Source: Rhodobacteraceae bacterium UBA6141 (GTDB lineage: Bacteria; Pseudomonadota; Alphaproteobacteria; Rhodobacterales; Rhodobacteraceae). Taken from it: DNA of 45,168 nucleotides. The number at the start of each line of letters is the position of its first letter. The first letter of the stretch is position 1. The position numbers were made by a program, and so were the translations under genes. The stretch lies in NCBI GenBank assembly GCA_002423245.1, contig DIVD01000060.1, forward strand, positions 1 through 45,168. The letters are read 5' to 3'. The notes under the pieces are model-generated. The model saw only the letters and a list, made by a program, of their open reading frames with translations, had not been told where the DNA came from and ran no database searches. Below are positions 15,754 to 24,165 of this stretch, piece after piece.

Positions 15754-17340
15754 TCAGTGCCGGAAGTGGCGCATGCCGGTGAACACCATCGCCAGCCCCG
15801 CGGCATCGGCGGCGGCGATCACCTCGGCATCGCGCATCGAGCCGCCCGGCTGGATCACCGCCGTCGCCCCCACCGCCGCCAGCACCTCCAGCCCGTCGGC
15901 AAAGGGGAAGAAGGCGTCCGAGGCGGCAACGCAGCCCCGCGTCGGCGGTTCGGCCAGACCCAGTGCCTCGGCCATGTCCTCGGCCTTGCGGGCGGCGATG
16001 CGGGTGGAATCCACCCGGCTCATCTGCCCCGCGCCCACGCCCACGGTCGCGCCGTCCTTCGCATAGACGATGGCGTTGGACTTGACATGCTTGGCCACCC
16101 GCCAGGCGAACAGCAGGTCGGCCAGTTCCGGCTCGGTCGGGGCGCGCTTCGTCACCACCTTCAGATCGCCGCGGCCGATGCGCCCGTTGTCCTTGTCCTC
16201 AACGAGAAAGCCGCCCGCCACCTGCCGGAAGGTCAGGATCGGCGCCGCCGGATCGGGCAGCGCCGCGGTGGTCAACAGGCGCAGGTTCTTTTTGGCCGCG
16301 AAGACCTGCATCGCCGCCTCGTCCGCGCCGGGGGCAATGACCACCTCGGTGAAGATCTTCGCGATCTCCTCCGCCGTCGCCGCATCCAGCGGGCGGTTCA
16401 GCGCGACGATACCGCCGAAGGCGGAGGTTCGGTCGCAGTCATGGGCGCGCGTGTAGGCCTCGAGCAGCGTCGCCCCCGTCGCCACGCCGCAGGGGTTGGC
16501 ATGTTTGACGATCACGCAGGCGGGCGCGTCTTCGCCGAATTCCGCCACAAGCTCGAAGGCGGCATCGGTATCGTTGATGTTGTTGTAGGACAGCTCCTTG
16601 CCCTGCCACTGCTTGGCGGTGGCCACCCCTTCGCGGCCGCTGCCATCGGTGTAGAAGGCCGCCCTCTGGTGCGGGTTCTCGCCATAGCGCAGGGGTTGGG
16701 CGAGCTTGCCCGCAAAGGCCCGCCGCCGCGGCGCGAACTCGCCGAGCGCCGCCGCCATCCAGGTGCTGACCGCCGCGTCATAGGCCGCGGTGCGGGCATA
16801 GGCCACCTGCGCCAGCCGCTGCCGGAAGCCGAGGCTGGTGCGATCGTCATGGGCGTCAAGCTCTGCCAGCAGCGCCGCGTAATCCTCGACATCCACGACG
16901 ACGTTCACGAACAGATGGTTCTTCGCCGCCGCGCGGATCATCGCCGGGCCGCCAATGTCGATATTCTCGATGCAGGTGTCGTGGTCCGCACCCTTCGCCA
17001 CCGCCGCCTCGAACGGGTAGAGGTTCACCACCAGAAGGTCGATCGGGTCGATCTCGTGCTCGGCCATCGCCGCCTGATGCTCGGCATTGTCGCGCAGCGC
17101 CAGCAGGCCGCCATGCACCTTGGGATGCAGCGTCTTGACGCGGCCATCCATCATCTCGGGAAAGCCGGTCACGTCGGCCACGTCGCGCACCGTCAGCCCC
17201 TCTGCCCGCAGCAGCGCCGAGGTGCCGCCGGTGGACAGAAGCTCCACCCCCCGCGCGGCCAGCGCACGGGCAAACTCCACCAGCCCGGTCTTGTCGGAGA
17301 CGGAAATCAGCGCGCGGCGCAGGGGCACAAGATCGGTCAC
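15754..17340 (-). CDS. purH: bifunctional AICAR transformylase / IMP cyclohydrolase
   Basis: 528 residues, normal length. The N-terminal IMP cyclohydrolase domain starts RRALISVSDKTGLVEFARALAARGVELLSTGGT, with VTGFPEMMDGRVKTLHPKVHGG. The C-terminal transformylase domain has RYGENPHQRAAFY, KHANPCGVA and SDAFFPFADGLE. It catalyses the last two steps of de novo purine synthesis. The upstream heparinase-like gene ends 22 bp before it, on the same strand, so rsmB-heparinase-purH-lspA reads as one leftward block. Confidence 0.97.
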   Translation of the reverse strand: MTDLVPLRRALISVSDKTGLVEFARALAARGVELLSTGGTSALLRAEGLTVRDVADVTGFPEMMDGRVKTLHPKVHGGLLALRDNAEHQAAMAEHEIDPIDLLVVNLYPFEAAVAKGADHDTCIENIDIGGPAMIRAAAKNHLFVNVVVDVEDYAALLAELDAHDDRTSLGFRQRLAQVAYARTAAYDAAVSTWMAAALGEFAPRRRAFAGKLAQPLRYGENPHQRAAFYTDGSGREGVATAKQWQGKELSYNNINDTDAAFELVAEFGEDAPACVIVKHANPCGVATGATLLEAYTRAHDCDRTSAFGGIVALNRPLDAATAEEIAKIFTEVVIAPGADEAAMQVFAAKKNLRLLTTAALPDPAAPILTFRQVAGGFLVEDKDNGRIGRGDLKVVTKRAPTEPELADLLFAWRVAKHVKSNAIVYAKDGATVGVGAGQMSRVDSTRIAARKAEDMAEALGLAEPPTRGCVAASDAFFPFADGLEVLAAVGATAVIQPGGSMRDAEVIAAADAAGLAMVFTGMRHFRH

Positions 17341-17362
17341 GGGAGTGGTCCTTCAGAAATGG

Positions 17363-19129
17363 TCAGAAATGGGTCGTGTCGTCGCGGTCCAGATCGCGGA
17401 TGGCGGCGGGGGTACCCTGTGCCTTCGCCAAGGTCCAGCCGATCTGGCAGGCATAGTCCATGACCCGCGCAGACAGCACGATCTGCCGGGTGGCGCGCGG
17501 CTTCAGCCGCCCCCTCTCCAGATAGACCGAGGGTTCCAGCCGCAATGCTCCGGTGCCGTCATGGCGGAACAGCCAGATCTCGCCGCTTTTCAGCGCCAGC
17601 GACACGGCGCTGCCGCCCATGTCCAGCGCCGCATCCACATCAGGATGCAGATGAAAGCGGATGTCGAAGGGGATGCCCTGCAACCCCGTCCGGTCCATCA
17701 GCACATCGAAGCGCCGCCGGTGCGCAGAGGTCAGCGCCCCCAGCGTATCCTCGCCGCTCAGCATCCGGCCGGGGATGTCCAGCAGCAACTCGCGCACATG
17801 CGTCATGCCATGGGTGGGGACATAGCCGTCATGGCCGGCGATCAGGCGGATGCCATCCTCGCCATGCTCCAGATCCACCCGCACATCGCCCGGCGCATCG
17901 CCCAGCAGGCGCCGGCCCCCCTTCACCACCAGCCCGTCCGTGCCAAACCGGGCGGAGGAAAAGCCCTCGATCCCCAGCGTCGAATGGCTCGGCGTCGCCC
18001 GGCCCGCGCGGTGCCAGTCGGGGCCGAACCCCGCGCCCGAGCCGCAGTTCACCACCAGCGGCCTGCGGCCCGAGGTCAGCTCGAACGCCAGCGTCGAGGC
18101 ATGGGCATTGGCCGAGGCGGCCCCCGCCGGCGGGGGCGCGGCATCGACGATGACCGTGGTGCGCCCCGCCGCCAGCCGGACATAGCCCATCGCCGGCCGG
18201 TCCGCCACGACCGGCCGTACCCCCGCCGCCGCCAGCGCCTGATCGAGCCGGCCCTCGATGCCGCGCCCGCCGCCGTGGAACCGCGCCAGCCCGCCATCGG
18301 CATGGCGCAGCGCCCGCAGCGTCGGCGCGATCCGCCCGATCGCCTCGAGATGCGCGGGCTGCGGGGCGCGCCCCGCCTCGCCCAGGGCTGCCGCAGCCCA
18401 GGTCAGCAGGGTGAACACCTCCAGCAGTTCCTCGGGGTTGCGGGTGGGGATGCCGCCTTCGGCGTCGATCTGCTGCGCGCATTCGCGGGCCAGCGCCGCA
18501 GCGGCGGGCGCCACGTGCCGCTCCATCCCGGTCAGCGACAGGCCGGCATGGATCAGCCCGGTCAGCGCCTCGAACCGGGGCAGGCCGGGCCGGGCGGTAT
18601 GCCAGCAGCGGGCAAGGAAGATGGTCTGCTGGCCAAGGCTGCGGAAATAGGCGTCCGCTTCGGCCCTCTCGCGCCCGTTGAGCAGGAAGAGGGCGTGGTT
18701 GATCCAGCGGATCAGCCGCCGCCCGGTCAGCTCCGGCGTCCAGCCCGGCCCGCGGCCCCGGCCAAAGCGGGCGATCCAGTCCCAGGTCCAGCCCTGCGCG
18801 CGGGCGCGCGCCGCCGCATCGGCCACCGCCGCCAGATCGTCGAGCCAGGCAAAGCCGTGCAATGCCTCCTCGAAGGCGGGCGCGGGCATCGGCAGATCCC
18901 AGATCGAACGGTCTGCTGCTTCGACCAGATGGCCCGCGAACAGGAAGTTGCCGGCGCAAAGCTGCTTGCCGCGCGCGAAGGAGCCGATGGTCCGCGGTTC
19001 GGGCTGACTGACAAAGCCGGTCGCGGGCCGCGCCCGTATGGCAAGGCACAGCGCCAGCCGGTGCATCAGCCGGATGCGCCGGGCAGTCCAGCCTTCGGGT
19101 TGGATCGTGCCTGCCTTGCCTTGGGTCAT
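17363..19129 (-). CDS. heparinase II/III family protein
   Basis: 588 residues from ATG 19129; a further ATG at 19183 is possible and neither has a strong ribosome site. The N-terminal half is an alpha-helical toroid (ARFGRGRGPGWTPELTGRRLIRWINHALFLL and later blocks). The C-terminal half is beta-rich, with NAHASTLAFELTSGRRPLVVNCGSG and RATPSHSTLGIEGFSSARFG, where the conserved His residues of heparinase II/III-type proteins sit. Family enzymes are polysaccharide lyases. The substrate here is unknown and no secretion signal is evident. It sits between rsmB and purH, an arrangement I recall as usual in Rhodobacterales. Confidence 0.85.
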   Translation of the reverse strand: MTQGKAGTIQPEGWTARRIRLMHRLALCLAIRARPATGFVSQPEPRTIGSFARGKQLCAGNFLFAGHLVEAADRSIWDLPMPAPAFEEALHGFAWLDDLAAVADAAARARAQGWTWDWIARFGRGRGPGWTPELTGRRLIRWINHALFLLNGRERAEADAYFRSLGQQTIFLARCWHTARPGLPRFEALTGLIHAGLSLTGMERHVAPAAAALARECAQQIDAEGGIPTRNPEELLEVFTLLTWAAAALGEAGRAPQPAHLEAIGRIAPTLRALRHADGGLARFHGGGRGIEGRLDQALAAAGVRPVVADRPAMGYVRLAAGRTTVIVDAAPPPAGAASANAHASTLAFELTSGRRPLVVNCGSGAGFGPDWHRAGRATPSHSTLGIEGFSSARFGTDGLVVKGGRRLLGDAPGDVRVDLEHGEDGIRLIAGHDGYVPTHGMTHVRELLLDIPGRMLSGEDTLGALTSAHRRRFDVLMDRTGLQGIPFDIRFHLHPDVDAALDMGGSAVSLALKSGEIWLFRHDGTGALRLEPSVYLERGRLKPRATRQIVLSARVMDYACQIGWTLAKAQGTPAAIRDLDRDDTTHF

Positions 19130-19212
19130 GGGAGTGGCTGGGATTTCCGCGGAATTTGTCGGGGACTGCTCGGGCCGCACCATAGCCACGGGGGGGTCCG
19201 CTGTCACCGCCA

Positions 19213-19277
19213 AAAGCCTTGCGCAAAGCCTTGCGCCCGCACCACCCGAAGCCGGCGGGGGGCTGTCTGCCCCCCGC
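19213..19277. repeat. 12-bp tandem duplication and GC hairpin in the rsmB-heparinase gap
   Basis: AAAGCCTTGCGC is present twice in tandem (19213-19224, 19225-19236). Then comes a perfect 9-bp hairpin GCGGGGGGC / GCCCCCCGC with a TGTCT loop (19255-19277), followed by a CCCCGAGGATATTT stretch. The hairpin-plus-GAGGATATTT block resembles a GC-rich dispersed element I associate with Rhodobacterales intergenic DNA. No U tract follows on either strand, so it is not a standard terminator. Confidence 0.5.
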
Positions 19278-19354
19278 ACCCCCCGAGGATATTTCCCCGG
19301 CAAGAAGCCGACGATTCTTGCTGGCCCCAATATCCCCGCCGGAGGCATCCGCCC

Positions 19355-20641
19355 TCAGCCCGGGGCGCGCAGGCACGCCATGAAGAACCCGTCGATCCCG
19401 CCCCGCCCTGCCCAGAAGTCGGGCCGGGTCCGCACCATTCCCTCCCCCGCGCGCCATTCGGGGGCGATCCAGGGCAGGTCGGCCGCTGCCGCGTCGGGCG
19501 TCAGGTCCGGGCGGCGGTCGCGCAGACGGGCGATCTGCTGCTCGCCCTCCTCGGGCAGCAGCGAGCAGGTGCAATAGACCAGCCGCCCGCCCGGCCGCAG
19601 CAGGGTGAGCGCATGGTCCAGCATCTGCGCCTGAAGCGCGAACAGGTCGCGCAGCCCGTGGCCGCCCCTGGCATGGGGCAGGTCTGGATGGCGGCGGATG
19701 GTGCCGGTGGCCGAACAGGGCGCGTCCAGCAGCACCGCATCCAGCGGCTGCGCGGGCCGCCAGTCCAGCGCATCCGCGACCACGAGATCTGCCGCGAGCC
19801 CGCAGCGGCCAAGGTTCTGTGCCACCCGGTCCATCCGCCCCTGCGAGATGTCGAGCGCCGTCACCACCGCCCCCGCCGCCGCCAGTTGCAGCGTCTTGCC
19901 GCCCGGCGCGGCGCACAGATCCGCCACCCGCTCCCCCGGCTGCGCCGCCAGCAGCCGCGCCGGAATCGCCGCCGCCGCGTCCTGCACCCACCACTCGCCG
20001 GCGGCGTAGCCCTCCAGTTCGCTCACCTGCCCCGGCGCGGTCAGGCGCACCGAGCCGCCGGGCAGCGCCTCGCCCCCCAGCCGCGCGGCCAGCGCCTCCG
20101 CATCGCCATCCTTCGGCGTCAGGTCCAGCGGGGCGCCGGCCAGATGCGCCGCCTCCATCGCGCGGGTGGCGGGCTTGCCCCAGGCCGACATCAGCCGCCC
20201 GCGCAGCCAGGCGGGCAGTTCCGGCACCGGCAGCCGGCCCCAGAGGGCGGGATCGGTCGCCGCCACCTTGCGCAGAACCGCATTGCCGAGGCTGGCGAAG
20301 CTCTCCGTCCGCTGCCCGCCCGCGCGCAGCGTGTCCACCGCCGCGCCGACCACGCCATGCGGCGCGGCGCCGAGCGCCAGCATTTCCACCGTCGCAACCC
20401 GCAGCACCGCCAGCACCGGGGCCGGCGGCGCGCGGCGCAGGAAGGGCTTGAGCACCGCGTCGGCGCGCGGCATCTGCCGCAGCGTCTCGGTCGCCAGCCG
20501 CTGCGCCCGCGCACGCTCTGCCGGGGGCAGTGCGGTCAGCGCGCCCTGCCCCAGTGCGTCGGACAGCAGTTGCCCCTCGCCCGTCACGGCCGCCACCAGA
20601 TCCGCCGCCGCCGCGCGGGCCGAAACTGCGTCCTTGCTCAT
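19355..20641 (-). CDS. rsmB: RsmB/NOP family 16S rRNA (cytosine-5) methyltransferase
   Basis: 428 residues from ATG 20641. An N-terminal NusB-like helical domain (RAAAADLVAAVTGEGQLLSDALGQ...) is fused to a SAM-dependent methyltransferase. Both catalytic cysteines are visible, in DAPCSATGTIRRHPDL and YCTCSLLPEEGEQQ; the SAM site includes DLCAAPGGKTLQLA. The family methylates C967 of 16S rRNA. An ATG at 20680 would add 13 residues; I prefer 20641 because the family N-terminus begins there. Divergent from the DUF1674 gene. Confidence 0.92.
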   Translation of the reverse strand: MSKDAVSARAAAADLVAAVTGEGQLLSDALGQGALTALPPAERARAQRLATETLRQMPRADAVLKPFLRRAPPAPVLAVLRVATVEMLALGAAPHGVVGAAVDTLRAGGQRTESFASLGNAVLRKVAATDPALWGRLPVPELPAWLRGRLMSAWGKPATRAMEAAHLAGAPLDLTPKDGDAEALAARLGGEALPGGSVRLTAPGQVSELEGYAAGEWWVQDAAAAIPARLLAAQPGERVADLCAAPGGKTLQLAAAGAVVTALDISQGRMDRVAQNLGRCGLAADLVVADALDWRPAQPLDAVLLDAPCSATGTIRRHPDLPHARGGHGLRDLFALQAQMLDHALTLLRPGGRLVYCTCSLLPEEGEQQIARLRDRRPDLTPDAAAADLPWIAPEWRAGEGMVRTRPDFWAGRGGIDGFFMACLRAPG

Positions 20642-20728
20642 GCGCGCCCGCGCCCCCGATCGTGCCGAACCTTGTTCCATCCGCCGGCCCGCGTATATCA
20701 CGGGCAGCGACGTTACAAGGAACCCGCC

Positions 20729-20908
20729 ATGACAGACGAACCCGCACCCGATCTGCCGCCCGCCGCCCTGCGCGCCCTGGCCGAGGCCGAGGAGCGCCGC
20801 CGCGCCGCCAGCGGCCCCGCCCTGCCGCGAGAGCTTGGCGGGCGCGAGGGGCCCGAGCCGGTGCGCTATGGCGACTGGGAGAAGAAGGGCATCGCCATCG
20901 ACTTCTGA
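20729..20908 (+). CDS. DUF1674 protein, SdhAF4-like succinate dehydrogenase assembly factor
   Basis: 59 residues. The C-terminal signature GGREGPEPVRYGDWEKKGIAIDF (split as GGREGPEPVRYGDW then EKKGIAIDF) is diagnostic for DUF1674, whose eukaryotic member Sdh8/SDHAF4 binds the flavinated SDH catalytic subunit. The N-terminal ~35 residues are low-complexity and Ala/Glu/Arg-rich. AAGGAA precedes the ATG by 7 nt. It lies in the divergent gap of rsmB and converges with dapB. Confidence 0.88.
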   Translation: MTDEPAPDLPPAALRALAEAEERRRAASGPALPRELGGREGPEPVRYGDWEKKGIAIDF

Positions 20909-20919
20909 CGGCGGGGCGC

Positions 20920-21729
20920 TCAGATCCCCAGCACGTCGAGCATGTCATAGGCGCCGGGGATGCGGTCCTGCCCCCAGAGCGCGGCCTTCAGCGCGCCGCG
21001 GGCAAAGATGGCGCGGTCGGTCGCGATGTGGCGCAGCACGATCCGCTCGCCCGCCGCGGCGAAGATCACGTCGTGCTCGCCCACCACATCGCCGCCCCGG
21101 ATCGCGGCAAAGCCGATATGGCCCCGCTCGCGCGGGCCGGTGACGCCGTCGCGGCCCCGGTCCGACACCGCCGCCAGATCGACGCCGCGCCCCGCCGCCG
21201 CCGCCTCGCCCAGCATCAGCGCGGTGCCCGAGGGCGCATCGATCTTGCGGTTGTGATGCGCCTCCACGATCTCGATGTCCCAGTCGGCATCCAGCGCCGC
21301 CGCGACCCGTTTCGTCAGCTGTGTCAGCAGGTTGACCCCGAGGCTCATGTTCCCGGCGCGCACGATCACGGCATGGCGGGCGGCGGCGGCGATCTTCGCC
21401 AGATGCGCCGGCTCCAGCCCCGTCGTGCCGATCACATGCACCGCGCGCGCCTGCGCCGCCAGTGCCGCAAACTCCACCGTGGCTTCGGGGGCGGTGAAGT
21501 CGATCACCGCCTGCGCCCTGGCGAACGCCTCCAGCGGGTCATCGCTCACCAGCACGCCCAGCGGCGCGCCGCCCATCGCGGTGCCCGCATCCTGCCCGAC
21601 CCAGGGGTGCCCCTCCCGCTCCAGCGCGCCGACCAGCCGCGCCTTGTCCGAGGCCGCGATCTCGGCGATCAGCATCCGGCCCATCCGGCCAGAGGCCCCG
21701 GTGACGACGATACCCGGCAGATCGGTCAT
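20920..21729 (-). CDS. dapB: 4-hydroxy-tetrahydrodipicolinate reductase
   Basis: 269 residues from ATG 21729, with AGGAGAAATGCC directly upstream. The NAD(P)-binding motif VTGASGRMGRML is at the N-terminus. The substrate site EAHHNRKIDAPSGTAL and the catalytic His-Lys pair are intact. It catalyses the reduction step before DapD in lysine/diaminopimelate synthesis. Divergent from rbfA across a 96-bp gap. Confidence 0.97.
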   Translation of the reverse strand: MTDLPGIVVTGASGRMGRMLIAEIAASDKARLVGALEREGHPWVGQDAGTAMGGAPLGVLVSDDPLEAFARAQAVIDFTAPEATVEFAALAAQARAVHVIGTTGLEPAHLAKIAAAARHAVIVRAGNMSLGVNLLTQLTKRVAAALDADWDIEIVEAHHNRKIDAPSGTALMLGEAAAAGRGVDLAAVSDRGRDGVTGPRERGHIGFAAIRGGDVVGEHDVIFAAAGERIVLRHIATDRAIFARGALKAALWGQDRIPGAYDMLDVLGI

Positions 21730-21825
21730 GGCATTTCTCCTGTCAGTCCGCCCCCAGTTACCGCGTCGGCGGCTGTTTGGCAAAGCCCGTTGCGGCAGCC
21801 GCCTTCATGCCGTAAATGCGTGGGA

Positions 21826-22302
21826 ATGGCTTCCAACCGCACCTCCCAGGGCACTGGCCCCAAGCAGCGCCAGCTTCGCGTGGGCGAGCTGATCCGGCGC
21901 AACCTGTCGGACGTTCTGGCGCGCGGCGACCTGCATGACCCGGATCTCGAGCGGATCTCGATCACCGTGGGCGAGGTGCGGATGTCCACCGACCTGAAGG
22001 TTGCCACCGTCTATGTTCTGCCCCTCGGCGGCAGGTTCGCCGACGAGGCGCTGGCGGCCCTGCGCCGCCATACCGGAGAGTTGCGGCATCTGGTGTCGCG
22101 GAACATGACGCTGAAGTTCACCCCGCAACTGCGTTTCGTGCCGGACGAGACCTTCGACCGCATGGACGAGACCCGCCGCCTGTTCGCCGACGAAACCGTG
22201 CAGCGCGACATCGCGCGACGCGACGACGACGGGCCGGGCGGTGACGGGCCGGGCAATGACGGGCCGGGCGGTGACGGGCCGGGCGATGACGGGGAAGCGT
22301 AA
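21826..22302 (+). CDS. rbfA: 30S ribosome-binding factor RbfA with repeat-encoded tail
   Basis: 158 residues; a KH-type fold needed for 16S 5'-end maturation and cold adaptation. The family core is QRQLRVGELIRRNLSDVL ... ITVGEVRMSTDLKVATVYVLPL ... HLVSRNMTLKFTPQLRFVPDETFDRM. Past residue ~134 the sequence becomes an acidic Gly/Asp/Pro tail made of GDGPG-type units encoded by a 15-bp tandem repeat (22228-22287). This tail is outside the usual RbfA core and overlaps the start of the next gene. No strong ribosome site before the ATG (TGCGTGGGA). Confidence 0.93.
   Translation: MASNRTSQGTGPKQRQLRVGELIRRNLSDVLARGDLHDPDLERISITVGEVRMSTDLKVATVYVLPLGGRFADEALAALRRHTGELRHLVSRNMTLKFTPQLRFVPDETFDRMDETRRLFADETVQRDIARRDDDGPGGDGPGNDGPGGDGPGDDGEA
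22228..22287. repeat. 15-bp tandem repeat x4 at the rbfA 3' end
   Basis: Four units of GACGGGCCGGGCGRT-type sequence (22228-22242, 22243-22257, 22258-22272, 22273-22287), differing at one or two positions. As a multiple of 3 they extend the RbfA tail. In the next frame each unit supplies a GTG or ATG, giving four possible starts for the following gene. Confidence 0.9.
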
Positions 22303-23032
22303 GGCGCTCGCCCTGGCGCTGCTGCTGCCGGCGGGCGGAGCGGCGGGCGCGCAAACCTGTCAGGATACCCGCTTCGAGGGCACCGCCTACACCGTCTGCG
22401 ATGTGCGCGCCGGCGCCGATCTGCGGCTGTGGCTGACCGCGCCCGATGGCCGCCCTGTCGGCAGCTTCGAGCGGTTGCGCAGCATGACCGGGGCGCAGGG
22501 GCGTGATCTGGTCTTCGCGATGAATGCCGGGATGTATCATGCCGACCGCAGCCCCGTCGGGCTGCATGTCGAAGCGGGCGAGACGCTCGCCCCGGCCGTC
22601 ACCTCGGCCGGTGGCGGCAATTTCGGGCTGCTGCCGAACGGTATCTTCTGCATCCGGCCGGACGGGTTCGCGGTGGTGGAGACGAAAACCTTCCTCGCCG
22701 CGCCGCCCGCCTGCACCTATGCCACGCAATCGGGCCCGATGCTGGTGATCGGCGGCGAGTTGCACCCGCGCTTCCTGACAGAGTCGGAGTCGCTGAACAT
22801 CCGCAACGGCGTCGGCGTGACGGCAGACGGGCAGACCGCGCGTTTCGCCATTTCCGCCGGCCCGGTCAATTTTCATACATTCGGCCGCTTTTTCCGCGAC
22901 GTGCTGGAAACGCCCGATGCGCTCTATCTCGATGGCAGCATCTCGCGCATCTACGCGCCCGAGCTTGGGCGCAACGACGGCGGCGGCCCGCTGGGCCCGA
23001 TCGTCGGGCTGCTGGCGCCCGCCCCTGAATGA
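22286..23032 (+). CDS. phosphodiester glycosidase family protein (NAGPA/DUF2233)
   Basis: 248 residues from ATG 22286, beginning with a signal peptide (MTGKRKALALALLLPAGGAAGA). The core has AMNAGMYHADRSPVGLHVEAG, GGGNFGLLPNGIFCI, ATQSGPMLVIGG, RNGVGVTADGQTARFAISAGPVNFHTFGRFFRD and LYLDGSISRIYAPEL. This is the DUF2233 pattern shared with the mammalian uncovering enzyme NAGPA, which cleaves a sugar-phosphodiester. Likely secreted to the periplasm. The substrate is unknown. Starts at 22241, 22256 and 22271 are also in frame inside the repeat; the signal peptide favours the last ATG. It overlaps rbfA by 17 bp. Confidence 0.88.
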   Translation: MTGKRKALALALLLPAGGAAGAQTCQDTRFEGTAYTVCDVRAGADLRLWLTAPDGRPVGSFERLRSMTGAQGRDLVFAMNAGMYHADRSPVGLHVEAGETLAPAVTSAGGGNFGLLPNGIFCIRPDGFAVVETKTFLAAPPACTYATQSGPMLVIGGELHPRFLTESESLNIRNGVGVTADGQTARFAISAGPVNFHTFGRFFRDVLETPDALYLDGSISRIYAPELGRNDGGGPLGPIVGLLAPAPE

Positions 23033-23039
23033 CGGCCCG

Positions 23040-23078
23040 GATTGAGGGGCCAGATTGACGGGCCAGATTGACGGGCCG
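23040..23078. repeat. 13-bp tandem repeat x3 before truB
   Basis: Three units of GATTGACGGGCCA (23040-23052, 23053-23065, 23066-23078, with one or no mismatch each). It shares TGACGGGCC with the repeat at the other end of the glycosidase gene, so related repeats bracket that gene. Confidence 0.85.
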
Positions 23079-23124
23079 CGCCCGCAACGCTAGCACTCGC
23101 GCCTTGCCGCAGGGGGATCGGAAC

Positions 23125-24027
23125 ATGGGACGCAGGAAAGGCCGGGCCATTTCTGGCTGGCTGGTGGTGGACAAGCCCGCCGGGATCACCTCGACCTCGG
23201 TGGTGAACAAGGTGCGCTGGGCCTTCGGCGCGGCGAAGGCGGGCCATGCCGGCACGCTCGACCCGGCGGCGACCGGCGTTCTGGCGGTGGCGCTGGGCGA
23301 GGCGACCAAGACCGTGCCCTACATCACCGACGCGCTGAAATGCTACCGCTTCACCATGCGGCTGGGGGCTGCGACCAATACCGACGATGCCGAGGGCGAG
23401 GTGATCGCCACCTCGGACCTGCGCCCGACCGATGACCGGATCCGCGCCGCCCTGCACGCCTTCACCGGCGAGATTTCGCAGGTGCCGCCGCAGTTTTCCG
23501 CCGTGAAGGTGGACGGGATGCGCGCCTATGCGCTGGCCCGCGAGGGCGAGGAGATGGACCTTGCCGCCCGCCCGCTCTGGGTGGACAGCCTTGATTTCGT
23601 CGCCCGCCCCGATGCCGACCATGTGGAGCTTGAAATGGTCTGCGGCAAGGGCGGCTATGTCCGCTCTGTCGCGCGCGATCTGGGGCAGGCCCTGGGTTGC
23701 CTTGGCCATGTGCTGACGCTGCGGCGCACCTGGTCCGGGCCTTTCGATGCCGCGCAGGGCCTGAGCCTCGAGCGGATCGAGGAACTGGCGCAGACGCCCG
23801 AACTCGACAGCCACCTCCTGCCGCTGGAAACCGGCCTCGCCGACCTGCCCGAGCTTCGCGCCACCGCCGAGGGCGCGCTGCGGCTGCGCAACGGCAATCC
23901 CGGCATGGTGATCGCCTCGGACGTGGACTATGGCGACGAGGCCTGGGCCAGCTATCACGGCCAGCCCGTCGCCGTGGGCGTCTACAAGGCGGGCGCGCTG
24001 CATCCGAGCCGCGTTTTCAACCTCTGA
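23125..24027 (+). CDS. truB: tRNA pseudouridine(55) synthase
   Basis: 300 residues from ATG 23125, with AGGGGGATCGG upstream. Isomerises U55 in the T-loop of tRNAs. Catalytic block GHAGTLDPAATGVLAVALGEATK contains the nucleophilic Asp. KCYRFTMRLGAATNTDDAEGEV, VPPQFSAVKVDGMRAYALAREG and KGGYVRSVARDLGQALG are also family motifs. In most bacteria truB directly precedes rpsO; here the RTX gene lies between them. Confidence 0.97.
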   Translation: MGRRKGRAISGWLVVDKPAGITSTSVVNKVRWAFGAAKAGHAGTLDPAATGVLAVALGEATKTVPYITDALKCYRFTMRLGAATNTDDAEGEVIATSDLRPTDDRIRAALHAFTGEISQVPPQFSAVKVDGMRAYALAREGEEMDLAARPLWVDSLDFVARPDADHVELEMVCGKGGYVRSVARDLGQALGCLGHVLTLRRTWSGPFDAAQGLSLERIEELAQTPELDSHLLPLETGLADLPELRATAEGALRLRNGNPGMVIASDVDYGDEAWASYHGQPVAVGVYKAGALHPSRVFNL

Positions 24028-24165
24028 CCTGCCCTCCGCCTGCCCGTAAATCTGTCGCAATGGTTAACGCCGTTTGCCTTTCGGAAAGCCGAATCGGCTT
24101 CGCTGATCCCGGGTGAAGTGGACGCCCCGGGCCCCGGTCCGGGGCGCAAGAACGGGGTGGGCGTC

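Noticed and set aside
17087..20948. Very long open frames on both strands (1273 and 1039 codons)
   Set aside because: They run across purH, heparinase-like and rsmB genes in other frames; these are GC-driven absence of stops.
22228..23078. CRISPR array
   Set aside because: The repeats are directly adjacent with no spacers, and are 13-15 bp long.
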